From Kitasatospora sp. NBC_00315 (lineage in GTDB: Bacteria; Actinomycetota; Actinomycetes; Streptomycetales; Streptomycetaceae), in contig NZ_CP108025.1 in assembly GCF_041435095.1 (NCBI RefSeq), positions 1,736,001 through 1,800,000 on the forward strand: a DNA stretch of 64,000 nucleotides, read 5' to 3'. The notes under the pieces are model-generated. The model was given only the letters and a program-made list of their open reading frames with translations, was not told the DNA's origin and did no database searches. This document shows positions 32,777 through 41,900 of this stretch, one piece after another. Positions within the stretch are counted from its first letter, which is position 1. Each line of letters begins with the position of its first letter. The translations under genes and the position numbers were made by a program.

Positions 32777-32902
32777 GTTGAGCACGGGGTAGAAGATCGG
32801 CTGGTCCGGCAGGCGCGGCGGCCAGGCGCGGCTTCCGGCGGCCCGTACCAGTGCCAGCTCCGCGGGACCGGTGGGGCGCCAGAGAGTGGTCGTACCGGTC
32901 AT
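32777..32902 (-). pseudogene. N-terminal half of transposon-split 'ADP-ribosylation/crystallin J1' family gene
   Basis: 42 codons beginning MTGTTTLWRPTGPAELAL and ending QPIFYPVLN exactly at the right inverted repeat. The frame then runs into the repeat (FTDRG, stop). The start of this family, a TLWRP-type motif followed by PPRLPDQPIFYPVLN, is intact, so the gene was probably functional before insertion. The remainder is at 27067-27300. It lies 98 bp downstream of an acyl-CoA dehydrogenase on the same strand. Confidence 0.85.
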
Positions 32903-33000
32903 GGCCTGCTCTTCTCCGTGCTCGCTGAGTGGAGCGCACACGGTAACCGGCCCGCCGCACCGGTGGCGACCCGGTTTCCGCCGAGGCCGGCCCGGGGCCG

Positions 33001-34179
33001 TCAGTGGTAGGCGGCCTCGCCGGTGATGGCCTCGCCGAGGACCAGCGTGTGGATCTCGCCCGTCCCCTCGTAGGTGAGCACCGACTCCAGGTTGTTGGCG
33101 TGCCGCAGCACCGGGTACTCGGTGGTGATGCCGTTGGCCCCGAGGACGGTCCGGGCGCTGCGGGCGATCTCCAGGGCGGCCCGGACGTTGTTGAGCTTGC
33201 CGAAGCTGACGTGGGCCGGCAGGCACTCCCCCGCGTCCTTGAGGCGGCCGATCCGCACCGCGACCAGGTAGGCCTTCTCGACCTCCAGCATCATCTCCAC
33301 CAGCTTCTGCTGGGTCAGCTGGAAGGCCGCGATGGGCCGCTCGAACTGGATCCTGCTCTTCGCGTACGCCAGCGCGGTGGTGTAGCAGTCGCGGGCCGCG
33401 CCGACGGTGCCCCAGAGGATGCCGTACCGGGCCTCGCCCAGGCAGGAGAGCGGCCCGCGCAGGCCCGTCACGCCGGGTAGCACCGCGTCGCCGGGCAGCA
33501 GGACGTCCTCCAGCACCAGCTCGCTGGTCACCGAGGCGCGCAGCGAGAGCTTGCCGTGCACGTCGTGGGCGCCGAACCCCTTGGTGCCGCGCGGCACCAG
33601 GAAGCCCCGGATGCCGTCCTCGGTCTGCGCCCAGACCACCGCGACGTCGGCGATGCTGCCGTTGGTGATCCACATCTTGGTGCCGGACAGCACCCAGTCG
33701 TCGCCCTTGCGGTGCGCCCTGGTGCGCATGTGGGCCGGGTCGGAGCCGAAGTCCGGCTCGGTGAGGCCGAAGCAGCCGATCGCCCGGCCGGCCGCCATCT
33801 CCGGCAGCCAGTGCTGCTTCTGCTCCTCGGAGCCGAAGGCGTGGATCGCGCGCATCGCCAGCGAACCCTGGACGGAGACGAAGCTGCGCAGCCCCGAGTC
33901 GGCCGCCTCCAGCTCCATGCAGGCGACCCCGTAGGCGACCGCCGTCGAGCCCGTGCAGCCGTAGCCGTCCAGGTGCATCCCGAGCAGGCCGAGCGCGCCC
34001 AGTTCGGGGGCGAGTTCCCGCGCCGGGAAGACGCCCCGTTCGAACCAGTCGCCGATCCGCGGCCTGATCCGCTCGTCGGCGAAGCGCCGTACGGTGTCGC
34101 GGATCAACCGCTCCTCGTCGGTGAGCAGGTCGCCGACCGCGAGCAGGTCGGCCGGGTCGATACGGTTCGGCCTCGTCAT
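33001..34179 (-). CDS. Acyl-CoA dehydrogenase, glutaryl-CoA dehydrogenase-like
   Basis: 392 aa, full length. FAD-binding motifs CFGLTEPDFGSDPAHMRT and WITNGSIADVAVVWAQ, and the catalytic base in LTYEGTGEIHTLVLG (Glu in YEGTGE), follow glutaryl-CoA dehydrogenases, which oxidise and decarboxylate glutaryl-CoA from lysine/tryptophan breakdown. Assignment to glutaryl-CoA is by similarity pattern; another short acyl-CoA is possible. AAGGAGCG lies 6-8 nt before the ATG. The split crystallin-J1 gene followed it on the same strand. Divergent from the GNAT gene. Confidence 0.88.
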   Translation of the reverse strand: MTRPNRIDPADLLAVGDLLTDEERLIRDTVRRFADERIRPRIGDWFERGVFPARELAPELGALGLLGMHLDGYGCTGSTAVAYGVACMELEAADSGLRSFVSVQGSLAMRAIHAFGSEEQKQHWLPEMAAGRAIGCFGLTEPDFGSDPAHMRTRAHRKGDDWVLSGTKMWITNGSIADVAVVWAQTEDGIRGFLVPRGTKGFGAHDVHGKLSLRASVTSELVLEDVLLPGDAVLPGVTGLRGPLSCLGEARYGILWGTVGAARDCYTTALAYAKSRIQFERPIAAFQLTQQKLVEMMLEVEKAYLVAVRIGRLKDAGECLPAHVSFGKLNNVRAALEIARSARTVLGANGITTEYPVLRHANNLESVLTYEGTGEIHTLVLGEAITGEAAYH

Positions 34180-34266
34180 TGAAGCGCTCCTTGAGATCTT
34201 CGAAGGTACTGGCGAGTATTCCGTACGCTGGCCTGTTCAGGGGGCTGTCGGAGAGGGAACGTGGCA

Positions 34267-34824
34267 ATGTACACAATCAGGCGGCTGACCGCCGAGGAGC
34301 TGTCCGGGGCCGCCGATGCGCTCGGCGCGCTGCTGGTGGACACCGTGGACGGCGGCAACTCGCTGGGCTTCCTGGCGCCGCTCGGCCTGCCGGCGGCCAC
34401 CGCCTGGTGGCGGTCGCTGGCCCCGGACCTCGCGGCCGGGCGCCTGCTGCTCTGGGTGGCGCTGGCCCGGGACGGCCGGGTGGCCGGCACGGTCCAGCTG
34501 CGGCCGGCCACGCCCGCGAACGGCCGGCACCGCGCCGAGATCGCCAAGTTGATGGTGCACCGCGCGGACCGCGGCCGGCGCCTGGCGACCTACCTGCTCG
34601 CCGCCGTCGAGATGCACGCCCCGCACGTCGGCGTCAGCCTGCTCGTGCTGGACACCGAGACCGGCAGCCCGGCCGAGCGGCTGTACGAGTCGGCGGGGTG
34701 GTCCCGGGCCGGCAGCATCCCGGACTTCGCCGCGAACCCGGCCGGGGTGCTGCACCCGACCACGCTCTTCTACAAGCGGGTCGAGCCTCGCCCGGCGACC
34801 GAGGAGCCGCTCTCGCTAGGCTGA
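34267..34824 (+). CDS. GNAT-family N-acetyltransferase
   Basis: 185 aa. The acetyl-CoA-binding region reads AEIAKLMVHRADRGRRLATYLLAAVE, with a slightly diverged R/QxxGxG/A loop (RADRGRRLA), and the C-terminal ERLYESAGWSRAGSIPDF is typical of GNATs. ATG 34267 is chosen because GAGAGGGA ends about 8 nt upstream; GTG 34261 is the alternative. Acceptor substrate unknown. Divergent from the acyl-CoA dehydrogenase. Confidence 0.85.
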   Translation: MYTIRRLTAEELSGAADALGALLVDTVDGGNSLGFLAPLGLPAATAWWRSLAPDLAAGRLLLWVALARDGRVAGTVQLRPATPANGRHRAEIAKLMVHRADRGRRLATYLLAAVEMHAPHVGVSLLVLDTETGSPAERLYESAGWSRAGSIPDFAANPAGVLHPTTLFYKRVEPRPATEEPLSLG

Positions 34825-34862
34825 TCCGGTCAGGTGGGGATGGTCGCAACGGGGGGTGGACG

Positions 34863-35183
34863 ATGGCACGCTGGGCCGTGGTCGTCGAGGAGACGACGGG
34901 GACGGGGGATCACCGGCTCTGGGGACCGGAGGTCCTCGCCGAGGTGACGGGCACCCGCGAGGAGGCCCTCGCGGAGCTCCGGCGCATCGTGCCGGGCTAC
35001 CGGCCGCAGCACCCGATGATCGACCACGGGCGCACGCTGCTGCGCGACGGTGACACCTACCTGCTCGTCGCGCGCGGCAGCATGCGGGACTACCACTGCG
35101 TCTTCCGGGTCTGGGAGCTGCTCTGGGACAGCAAGCGGCCCGAGATCCAGCAGGAGCGCCTGGACGAGGGCCCCGTGGACTGA
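34863..35183 (+). CDS. Conserved hypothetical protein, 106 aa
   Basis: Soluble small protein MARWAVVVEETTGTGDHRLW..., with VLAEVTGTREEALAELRRIV and a Trp-rich CVFRVWELLWDSKRP end. The style resembles small streptomycete proteins of unknown role. GGGGGGTGG precedes the ATG. It lies 38 bp after the GNAT gene on the same strand, so the two may be co-transcribed. Confidence 0.75.
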   Translation: MARWAVVVEETTGTGDHRLWGPEVLAEVTGTREEALAELRRIVPGYRPQHPMIDHGRTLLRDGDTYLLVARGSMRDYHCVFRVWELLWDSKRPEIQQERLDEGPVD

Positions 35184-35445
35184 CGGGCCGACGGGCGCGC
35201 CACCGTCCGGCGGCGGGTGATCGACGCGCTGAGGATCGGCAGGACGGGCAACGCCGGCATCGAGGAGCACGTCGCCTTCGGCGCCACCACGACCTGCCCG
35301 GACGCCGCCGGCGCCGACCTGATCGGCGGGCGACTCCTGCAGCGGATCGCCCGGGGGTCCGCTACGCCCTCACGACGAGCGTCGTCGGCCGCACGGCTGA
35401 CGCGCTCGGGCTGCCCCGCCCGGGCTCCCGGCGGGAACGGCCCGC

Positions 35446-36237
35446 TCACTGCAGGATGTTGACCGCCCTGGCCACCACCAGGAGCACCGTCAGCAGCGAC
35501 ACCACGCTCTGCGCCGTCATCAGCAGCTTCGCCCAGGAGGTGAGCGGCATCGTGTCGGTGGGGCTGAAGGCCGCGGCGTTGGTGAACGCCACGTAGAGGT
35601 AGTCGCCGAAGTACGGCTCCCACTGCGGCGGCGCCATCTCGCGGTCCTGCATCTGCGGGAAGAGGAAGTCGGGGTGATCCTCGGTGCCCTGGGCCCGGAC
35701 GACCGGGCCGCCCCGGTCCAACTCCCAGTACCAGAGCGCGAACACGATCACGTTGGTGGCCCAGACCGCGCCGCCCGTCCCGAGCAGGGCCGGCGCGTTC
35801 GCCGCGCCGGCCCCGTGCAGGAGCTCGCGCACCAGGAGCACCGCCGACCAGCCGTTGGCCAGGCTGATCGCCCCGGCCAGCGCGAGGCTCAGTCCGCGCA
35901 GCAGGAAGGAGCCCCGGTCGAACCGCCGACGCGGGTTGGCCACCACCAGGGCCAGCAGCAGGGCGACCTCCAGCGCCGGCAGCAGCCAGTGCGGGTGGAT
36001 CGTCAGCCGGGCCGGGAGGAAGAGCTGGAGTGCGATGGCGACCAGGATGGCCACCGTCACCGCCGAGCGCTCCTCGCCCTGGGTGGGACTGCGCCAGGCC
36101 GGCGGCGCGGTCGCACCCGCCCGGGCCTCGGCCGAAGCCTCCAGCAGCCGCTCGATCCGCTCCAGCCGCTGGTGCAGCCGCTCCGTCGACGGCTCGTGTC
36201 CGGGTGCGGCGGCGCCGGCCGGCTCGTTCTCGTCCAT
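35446..36237 (-). CDS. DUF1345-like membrane protein with channel-like C terminus
   Basis: 263 aa. A cytoplasmic N-terminal part contains a short coiled coil (RLHQRLERIERLLEAS). Four to five transmembrane helices follow. The last section, YLYVAFTNAAAFSPTDTMPL then MTAQSVVSLLTVLLVVARAVNIL, has the layout of a pore loop plus inner helix of two-helix ion channels but lacks a GYGD filter. DUF1345-type assignment is by this layout. Function unproven. The ATG at 36237 is the only sensible start. The 262-bp gap upstream of its stop end (35184-35445) shows nothing recognisable. Confidence 0.75.
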   Translation of the reverse strand: MDENEPAGAAAPGHEPSTERLHQRLERIERLLEASAEARAGATAPPAWRSPTQGEERSAVTVAILVAIALQLFLPARLTIHPHWLLPALEVALLLALVVANPRRRFDRGSFLLRGLSLALAGAISLANGWSAVLLVRELLHGAGAANAPALLGTGGAVWATNVIVFALWYWELDRGGPVVRAQGTEDHPDFLFPQMQDREMAPPQWEPYFGDYLYVAFTNAAAFSPTDTMPLTSWAKLLMTAQSVVSLLTVLLVVARAVNILQ

Positions 36238-36363
36238 GGCGGACCATTCTGGCCGACCGGGCGCCCCGCCCCGCCGCCCGTGCCCACGCCACGCGGGCGG
36301 CCGCGGCCCGGCCCGGCGGACACGGTGCGCGGCGCCCGACCCGAGGCACCCCGGGTGGGACGG

Positions 36364-38205
36364 TCAGCGCAGCAGCGCGTCCAGGAAGGGGTTGCCGAAC
36401 ACCCGGTGCGGGTCGTACCGGTCGAGCACCGCCACCGCCTCGTCCCAGCCGGGGCCGCCGCCCGCCCGCAGGCTGTCCGGGATCGCGCGGCCGAGCACGT
36501 CCGGATCGGACCAGGCGGCTTCGGCGGTGTAGGCCCAGCCCTTGGACCACTCGACGCGCAGGCCGGCCCGGGTGCCGTCGAAGGTGCGCAGCAGGAACTG
36601 CTCGATGTCCCGGCAGAACCGGTGCAGGCCGGGGGTGTTCGGCAGGGTGAGGATGTCCAGCCACACGGCGGTGTCCCACTCGGGGTGGTCCGCTCGGGGG
36701 CGCAGGGCGGAGAGCAGCGGCGGGCGGGCGCCGGGCACGCCGCACCAGGCCGGGTCGTCGAGACCGGTGACCCGGATCTCGACCGTGCCGTTCACCGGGA
36801 ACTCGCCACGGGCCTGGTAGTCGGCCAGCAGCTGCCGGTAGTACGCGGCGAACTCGCTCACCACCCACTGGAGATCCGCTCGCCGGGCCAGCACCGCGTA
36901 CCCGTTGGCGGTCATCCGCAGGGTGCTCGGCCGGACGTACTGGAGCAGCGCCCGGGAGGGCCCCCACAGGTCGGAGCGCAGGCCGTCGGCCAGGAGGTGG
37001 GTGAGGGTGTCGCCGCTGAGCAGGTCGCGCAGCAGGCCGCCGGAGAGCAGGATGTCGGTGAGGTCGCCGGTCAGGGCCAGCTTGGCGATCAGGTACTGGA
37101 GCTGTCCGAACAGCGGGGCCGATCCCCATGCGCCGCCGACCAGTTGCCCCGCCAGCCTGGCGACCGGCTCGGGGATGCTGTCGGAGAAGGGGTAGTTGTA
37201 GGGCTCGGTGACCCGGCGGGCGCCGAACGGCCGGCCGGGGGCGACGCTCCAGGTCTTCAGCCAGGGGCGGTCGGTGAAGGCGAACCAGATGGCCTCGGCC
37301 CGGCCGTCGTGGTCGACCAGGTCCGCGAAGGTGCGGGGGTTGCCCGGCGCGCCGGGCCGGGCGAACAGCTCGGTCGCCGGGATGTCGAGCCTGCTGACGC
37401 AGCGCAGGTTGCGGTCGGCGCCGGCCCGCAGCACCACCTCGGTGAGGAAGGCCCGGCCCAGGTGGACGAGGAAGGCGGCGCTGTCGGCCTCGGCCCGGTC
37501 GAAGCTGCGCAGCACGTAGCGGCCGGCCGCCTCGTCCCGGACGACGGCGGTGAGCCGGACGACCTGGTTGCTCAGGCTGCCGTAGCCGTGGCCGGCCTGC
37601 CGGCTCTCGCCCGCCGCCGGGACGGCCGTGCCGTGGCCGCCGATGGCGAGCACGCCGCCGACCGTCACCTCACCGGGCGCGGGGCAGGCCGTCACGCCGA
37701 GGCCGTGGTCGGCCAGCAGGGCGAGCAGCGCCTCCATGGTGGCGCCGGTCTGCACCCGGACGGTGTCGGGGCCGTCGAGCGCGATCGCGGTCAGATGACG
37801 GCCCGTGTCGACCAGCAGGACGCGGGCCGCCGCGTCGGTCCCGTCCGCGACGGTGAGCGGCGCCCAGGTGTGCCGGTAGCCCTGGGCGCGCAGCCGCCAA
37901 CCGGCGGCGTGCGCCCAGTCGGCGAGGTCGGCGACCTCCTGCGGGGTGCGCGGCGCGCAGGTCCACAGCTGGTCGGTGCGGATCTCGCCGGACCAGTTCT
38001 CGTACACCCGCCGGTACACCTCGGCGCCGGCCGGCAGATCCGGTGGCGCCGGATCCGCCGCACTCGCGCTGTCCGGCCCGATCGTCCCGCGCAGCAGCCA
38101 GGCCGCCCCGCCGAGCGCCGCCGACGCCCCGATCAGGCCGCGCCGGGTCAGCCCCGGCCCCGCGTCCCGCCCCGGCCTTGCGTCCCGCCCCGTTCCCGTC
38201 CCCAT
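36364..38205 (-). CDS. VAO-type cholesterol oxidase (FAD-binding oxidoreductase), Tat-exported
   Basis: 613 aa. A twin-arginine signal (LTRRGLIGASAALGGAAWLL, Arg21-Arg22) implies folded export. An FAD-binding PCMH domain follows: RAQGYRHTWAPLTVADG, VQTGATMEALLALLADHG and VGGVLAIGGHGTAVP, whose His is the candidate covalent FAD site. The C-terminal half matches the cholesterol-oxidase substrate-binding domain (WFAFTDRPWLKTWSV, EYPHR-style end DRYDPHRVFGNPFLDALL). It would oxidise and isomerise 3-beta-hydroxysterols. The start at ATG 38205 lacks an obvious ribosome binding site close by. Confidence 0.85.
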   Translation of the reverse strand: MGTGTGRDARPGRDAGPGLTRRGLIGASAALGGAAWLLRGTIGPDSASAADPAPPDLPAGAEVYRRVYENWSGEIRTDQLWTCAPRTPQEVADLADWAHAAGWRLRAQGYRHTWAPLTVADGTDAAARVLLVDTGRHLTAIALDGPDTVRVQTGATMEALLALLADHGLGVTACPAPGEVTVGGVLAIGGHGTAVPAAGESRQAGHGYGSLSNQVVRLTAVVRDEAAGRYVLRSFDRAEADSAAFLVHLGRAFLTEVVLRAGADRNLRCVSRLDIPATELFARPGAPGNPRTFADLVDHDGRAEAIWFAFTDRPWLKTWSVAPGRPFGARRVTEPYNYPFSDSIPEPVARLAGQLVGGAWGSAPLFGQLQYLIAKLALTGDLTDILLSGGLLRDLLSGDTLTHLLADGLRSDLWGPSRALLQYVRPSTLRMTANGYAVLARRADLQWVVSEFAAYYRQLLADYQARGEFPVNGTVEIRVTGLDDPAWCGVPGARPPLLSALRPRADHPEWDTAVWLDILTLPNTPGLHRFCRDIEQFLLRTFDGTRAGLRVEWSKGWAYTAEAAWSDPDVLGRAIPDSLRAGGGPGWDEAVAVLDRYDPHRVFGNPFLDALLR

Positions 38206-38622
38206 GCCCCGGCCCCGCCCTCGTCGCGTCCCCACGGCCCGTACCGGTGTTCGGCCGGACTCGTGGGCGAGCGTACGAAGCGTGACCGGCGGCGCCGGCC
38301 CGAATCCTCCGGATCTCACCTGATCGAGTGAACCGGACCGGCTCCGTGACCCATGGTGCACCGGGACGCGCAGGCGGGTGCGAACCGTGCCGGGCGGCGG
38401 GTCCGCCGCCGAGGATCGCGTCCGTCCCGGGCCGTGCGTCGTCGTCAGATCGTGGATCGGCCGCCCCGGCTCCATCCGCTTCATCCTTTCGGGTGAGGAG
38501 GAAATACCTGGGGCCCGCGAAGGGCTCAGGTGAACAGGGGTCCGGTCGGTCGGCGCCCCGCCGGGAGGACGCGGCCCCAGCGGCCGGGCCCGCCCGGGAG
38601 CCGAGCAGGAGGACGTCGGGCG
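38206..38622. other. Divergent intergenic region, cholesterol oxidase / fumarase
   Basis: 417 bp that should hold both promoters. I see no convincing -35/-10 pair or operator. An AGGAGGAAATACC sequence near 38493 looks like a ribosome binding site but is not followed by a start codon with an open frame. Confidence 0.5.
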
Positions 38623-40020
38623 ATGGGTGACGAGCAGGAGCGGTTCCGGGTCGAGCACGACTCGATGGGCGAGGTGCGGGTGCCCGCTGCCGCGAAGTGG
38701 CAGGCGCAGACCCAGCGGGCGGTGGAGAACTTCCCGGTGTCGGGCCGCCGGCTGGAGCGCGCGCACATCGCCGCGCTGGCCCGGATCAAGGCGGCGGCCG
38801 CGCGGGTGAACGCCAGGCTCGGCGTGCTGGACGAGGAGACGGCGGCGGCGATCGCGGCGGCGGCGGAGGAGGTCGTGGCCGGCGGGCTGGACGACCAGTT
38901 CCCGGTGGACGTGTTCCAGACCGGCTCCGGCACCTCCTCCAACATGAACGCGAACGAGGTGATCGCCACCCTGGCGGCCGAGCGGCTCGGCCGGCCGGTG
39001 CACCCGAACGACCAGGTCAACGCGAGCCAGTCGTCCAACGACGTCTTCCCGTCCTCGATCCACGTCGCGGCCACCGAGGCCGTCACCCGGGAGCTGCTGC
39101 CGGCCCTGGAGCACCTGGCCGAGGCGTTGGAGCGCAAGGCCGCCGCTTTCGCGGACGTGGTCAAGTCCGGGCGCACGCACCTGATGGACGCCACCCCGGT
39201 CACCCTCGGCCAGGAGTTCGGCGGCTACGCGGCGCAGGTCCGGTACGGGTGCGAGCGGCTGCTCGCGACGCTGCCCAGGGTCGCCGAACTGCCGTTGGGC
39301 GGCACCGCGGTCGGCACCGGCATCAACACCCCGCCGGGCTTCGCGGCCGCGGTGATCGCGGAGCTCGCCCGGGACACCGGGCTGCCGCTGACCGAGGCGC
39401 GCGACCACTTCGAGGCGCAGGGCGCCAGGGACGCCCTGGTCGAGCTGAGCGGCCAGCTGCGGACGGTGGCGGTCGGCTTCACCAAGATCTCGAACGACCT
39501 GCGCTGGATGGGCTCCGGTCCGCGCACCGGGCTCGGCGAGATCAACCTGCCGGATCTCCAGCCCGGGTCGTCGATCATGCCCGGCAAGGTCAACCCGGTG
39601 CTGCCCGAGGTGGTGCTGATGGTCTCCGCGCAGGTGATCGGCAACGACGCGACCGTGACGCTGGCCGGGGCGAGCGGGAACTTCGAGCTCAACGTGATGC
39701 TGCCGGTGATCGCCCGCAACGTGCTGGAGTCCGTCCGGCTGCTGGCCACCAGTGCCCGCCTGCTGGCGGACCGCACCGTCGACGGCATCACCGCCAACGT
39801 CGAGCGGGCGCGTGAGTACGCGGAGTCCTCGCCCTCGGTGGTCACTCCGCTGAACCGGTACATCGGGTACGAGGAGGCCGCGAAGGTGGCCAAGCAGGCG
39901 GTGGCGGAGCGCAAGACGATTCGCCGGGTGGTGCTGGAGCGCGGCCTCGTGGAGCAGGGCAGGCTCACCGAGGAGCAGCTGGACGAGGCGCTCGACGTGT
40001 TGCGGATGACCCGGCCCTAG
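38623..40020 (+). CDS. fumC: Fumarate hydratase class II
   Basis: 465 aa, full length. [53 protein letters not shown] and the superfamily signature [12 protein letters not shown] are all intact. It interconverts fumarate and malate in the TCA cycle as a homotetramer. AGGAGG lies about 10 nt before the ATG at 38623; upstream in-frame sequence is Arg/Gly/Pro-rich. Monocistronic, followed by a hairpin shared with the converging SPW gene. It is the cofactor-free class II enzyme. Confidence 0.95.
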   Translation: MGDEQERFRVEHDSMGEVRVPAAAKWQAQTQRAVENFPVSGRRLERAHIAALARIKAAAARVNARLGVLDEETAAAIAAAAEEVVAGGLDDQFPVDVFQTGSGTSSNMNANEVIATLAAERLGRPVHPNDQVNASQSSNDVFPSSIHVAATEAVTRELLPALEHLAEALERKAAAFADVVKSGRTHLMDATPVTLGQEFGGYAAQVRYGCERLLATLPRVAELPLGGTAVGTGINTPPGFAAAVIAELARDTGLPLTEARDHFEAQGARDALVELSGQLRTVAVGFTKISNDLRWMGSGPRTGLGEINLPDLQPGSSIMPGKVNPVLPEVVLMVSAQVIGNDATVTLAGASGNFELNVMLPVIARNVLESVRLLATSARLLADRTVDGITANVERAREYAESSPSVVTPLNRYIGYEEAAKVAKQAVAERKTIRRVVLERGLVEQGRLTEEQLDEALDVLRMTRP

Positions 40021-40120
40021 CGCTCCCCCGCAGGGCCCGGCGCTCCGGGTCTCCCGCGGCTTCGGCGGTGCGGGCGCCGGACGTGCGCAGGGCGCGGGCA
40101 GGCCGCGCCCTGCGGGGTTC

Positions 40121-40159
40121 GCTCCCGGACCGGTCCGCACCCCGGGCCGGTCCGGGAGC
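40121..40159. terminator. Hairpin between convergent fumC and SPW-repeat genes
   Basis: GCTCCCGGACCGG (40121-40133) pairs perfectly with CCGGTCCGGGAGC (40147-40159), loop 13 nt. It is placed just before the SPW gene stop and after fumC, so it can act in both directions. Confidence 0.65.
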
Positions 40160-40164
40160 GGTGG

Positions 40165-40668
40165 TCAGGCGCCTCCCCCGCCCGCGCGGCCGCCGGTGGC
40201 GCGTCCCGCCGCGCCCCGCCGCATCGCCGCGCCGCTCGCCGTCATGGACGCCATCGAGATGGCCGCCAGGCCGAGGAGCAGCATGACGCCGCCGGTGATC
40301 GCGTTGGTCGTGATGGTCCGCCGGACGTCCACGTTGCCGGAGACCACCCAGGGGGCGATCACGCACCACGCGCCGATCGCCGTGGCCGCCCAGGCACGGG
40401 CGTGGGTGCGTTCGTACGCGGAGCCGTAGCCGCCCATCAGCAGGGCGAAGGCGAGTCCCAGGACCAGGTTGTTGACGACCAGTGTGCCGAAGCCGGCCAA
40501 GCCGTTGAAGCCGACGACCCACGGCGAGATCGCCAGGAAGAGCCCGGCCAGCACGGCCAGTGCCTCGACGGCCTGGGCCGCCGGCGTCGAGGTGACGCGT
40601 TCGTAGTGCTCCCGGAGTTCGACGATGTCCGGGTGATGCTCCATGCCCATCGGAATCTGGGTAGACAC
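40165..40668 (-). CDS. SPW-repeat integral membrane protein
   Basis: 167 aa. Two repeats each pair membrane helices with the motif: ALAVLAGLFLAISPWVVGF and IGAWCVIAPWVVSGN (SPWV/APWV). The C-terminal tail is Gly/Ala/Arg-rich. GTG 40668 (MSTQIPMGMEHH) is preferred because GAGGAGG lies 8-9 nt upstream; internal ATGs at 40650 and 40644 are alternatives. SPW proteins are widespread in actinobacteria and have no established function. Confidence 0.85.
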   Translation of the reverse strand: MSTQIPMGMEHHPDIVELREHYERVTSTPAAQAVEALAVLAGLFLAISPWVVGFNGLAGFGTLVVNNLVLGLAFALLMGGYGSAYERTHARAWAATAIGAWCVIAPWVVSGNVDVRRTITTNAITGGVMLLLGLAAISMASMTASGAAMRRGAAGRATGGRAGGGGA

Positions 40669-40778
40669 CGATACCACCTCCTCGGTTGCGGAACATGGAA
40701 GGCGCATGCCCACTACCCAGTTTGACCCTTTTCTAACATTTTGCTCAGATTCCGGGAACGATTCGCGGCCGCCGAACG

Positions 40779-41852
40779 TCAGGGGCGCTCCACCCGGAGG
40801 ACCGACTCCTCCCCCAGGAAGCCGGCGAGGGCCTCGGACTCGTCCCGCAGCGCGCTCAGGACCGGCCGGGAGAGCACGCCGAACGGCTCCAGCACCAGGG
40901 TCGAGGCGCCGCGCGCCCGCTCGATCCGCCAGCGGCCGACCACCCGCCCGTCGGCCACCAGCGCCGGATGGATCACCCCGCCCCCCGCGTTGATCCGCTT
41001 CGCGTACGCCGGGTCGAGCATCAGCGCGCGGTCACGGTAGCCCAGCAGGTAGCCGTCGTACGCGCCGAGCAGCCGGACGTGCGGCGGGCCGGCGGCGGGC
41101 TCGGACCGGGGGTCGGCGAACAGGCCGGGTGCCACCTCGGGCAGCCCGGCCCCGGCGAGCGCGCGGCGGCACAGCGCCCGCGGCAGACCGGACCACGCGG
41201 CGAGGTCCTCGGCGCCGGCCGGGCCGAAGGCCGCGAGGTGGCGCCGGGCGAGCCCGGCGAGCTCCGCCTCCCCCGCGGGCTCCGGCGGCGGACCGTCGAG
41301 CAGTACGTACCCCGGCCTGCGCGGAGCGAGCTCACCACTCCGGCAGAGCACCCCGCGGGCCGCCGCGTACGCCATCAGATGGGCCGGCGCCTGGCCGCCG
41401 CGGTCCACCGCGACACCCCGCTCGATCAGCGCCGCGATCAGGTCCGCCCGGTCCAGCGGCGTGTGCAGCACCTCGGGGATGACCTCCACCGCCCGCGCGC
41501 AGACCTCCTCGGTGAGACCCAGCTCCCGCCGCCGCCGGGCACCGGCGGCCAGGTTCCGCGCCCCGAACACGCCGAGCAGCCCGCGCAGATCCGCCGCCGG
41601 GACGAGGTGCAGGGTGCCGCGCATCAGCCAGCTGGCGACGACCGAACCGTCCGCGTACGCCGCCTCGACCCGGGCCGGGGAGCGGACGCCGCGGGCCCGC
41701 AGCCCGAGCCGGGCCGCCGCCTCGTCCTGCGCCTGGACACCCGCGGCCCGGCCGGCGGCCACGGCCACCGCGCGCGGACCGTCCGGGGGCGCCGTGGCGG
41801 GCAGTTGGGCGTGCATCCGCCAGCGCAGCAGCCGCGCGTCGTCGATCGTCAC
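40779..41852 (-). CDS. HTH_42 winged-helix protein, AlkZ/YcaQ-like DNA glycosylase candidate
   Basis: 357 aa, winged-helix DNA-binding family (PF06224 type). The N-terminal DDARLLRWRMHAQ and the segment GVQAQDEAAARLGLRAR contain a Q-A-Q motif equivalent in position to the catalytic QxQ of AlkZ-type glycosylases, which remove bulky or crosslinked alkylated bases. SWLMRGTLHLV and the LGAYDGYLLGYRDRALML block are also family-typical. The start is GTG 41852. Stand-alone gene. Glycosylase activity is inferred; many family members are uncharacterised. Confidence 0.8.
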   Translation of the reverse strand: MTIDDARLLRWRMHAQLPATAPPDGPRAVAVAAGRAAGVQAQDEAAARLGLRARGVRSPARVEAAYADGSVVASWLMRGTLHLVPAADLRGLLGVFGARNLAAGARRRRELGLTEEVCARAVEVIPEVLHTPLDRADLIAALIERGVAVDRGGQAPAHLMAYAAARGVLCRSGELAPRRPGYVLLDGPPPEPAGEAELAGLARRHLAAFGPAGAEDLAAWSGLPRALCRRALAGAGLPEVAPGLFADPRSEPAAGPPHVRLLGAYDGYLLGYRDRALMLDPAYAKRINAGGGVIHPALVADGRVVGRWRIERARGASTLVLEPFGVLSRPVLSALRDESEALAGFLGEESVLRVERP

Positions 41853-41900
41853 GGCACCATTGTGCGCGGACCGGCGGCGCGGCGCCCGGGCGCCGGCGGG

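Noticed and set aside
34830..35270. Minus-strand frame opposite the 106-aa hypothetical gene
   Set aside because: The plus-strand frame has the better start context and balanced composition; the minus frame is its shadow.
35184..35445. 82-codon plus-strand frame starting at 35217
   Set aside because: No ribosome binding site and no recognisable motif, and its second half turns Arg/Ser/Pro-rich. I could not tell a remnant from chance.
35674..38331. 885-aa plus-strand frame
   Set aside because: Antisense shadow of the cholesterol oxidase and the DUF1345-like gene, with repetitive Gly/Val/Asp/Gln composition.
38206..40140. Upstream extension of the cholesterol oxidase frame through the complement of fumC
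   Set aside because: The extension is antisense to fumC and has no motifs; the real protein begins at the Tat signal start, 38205.
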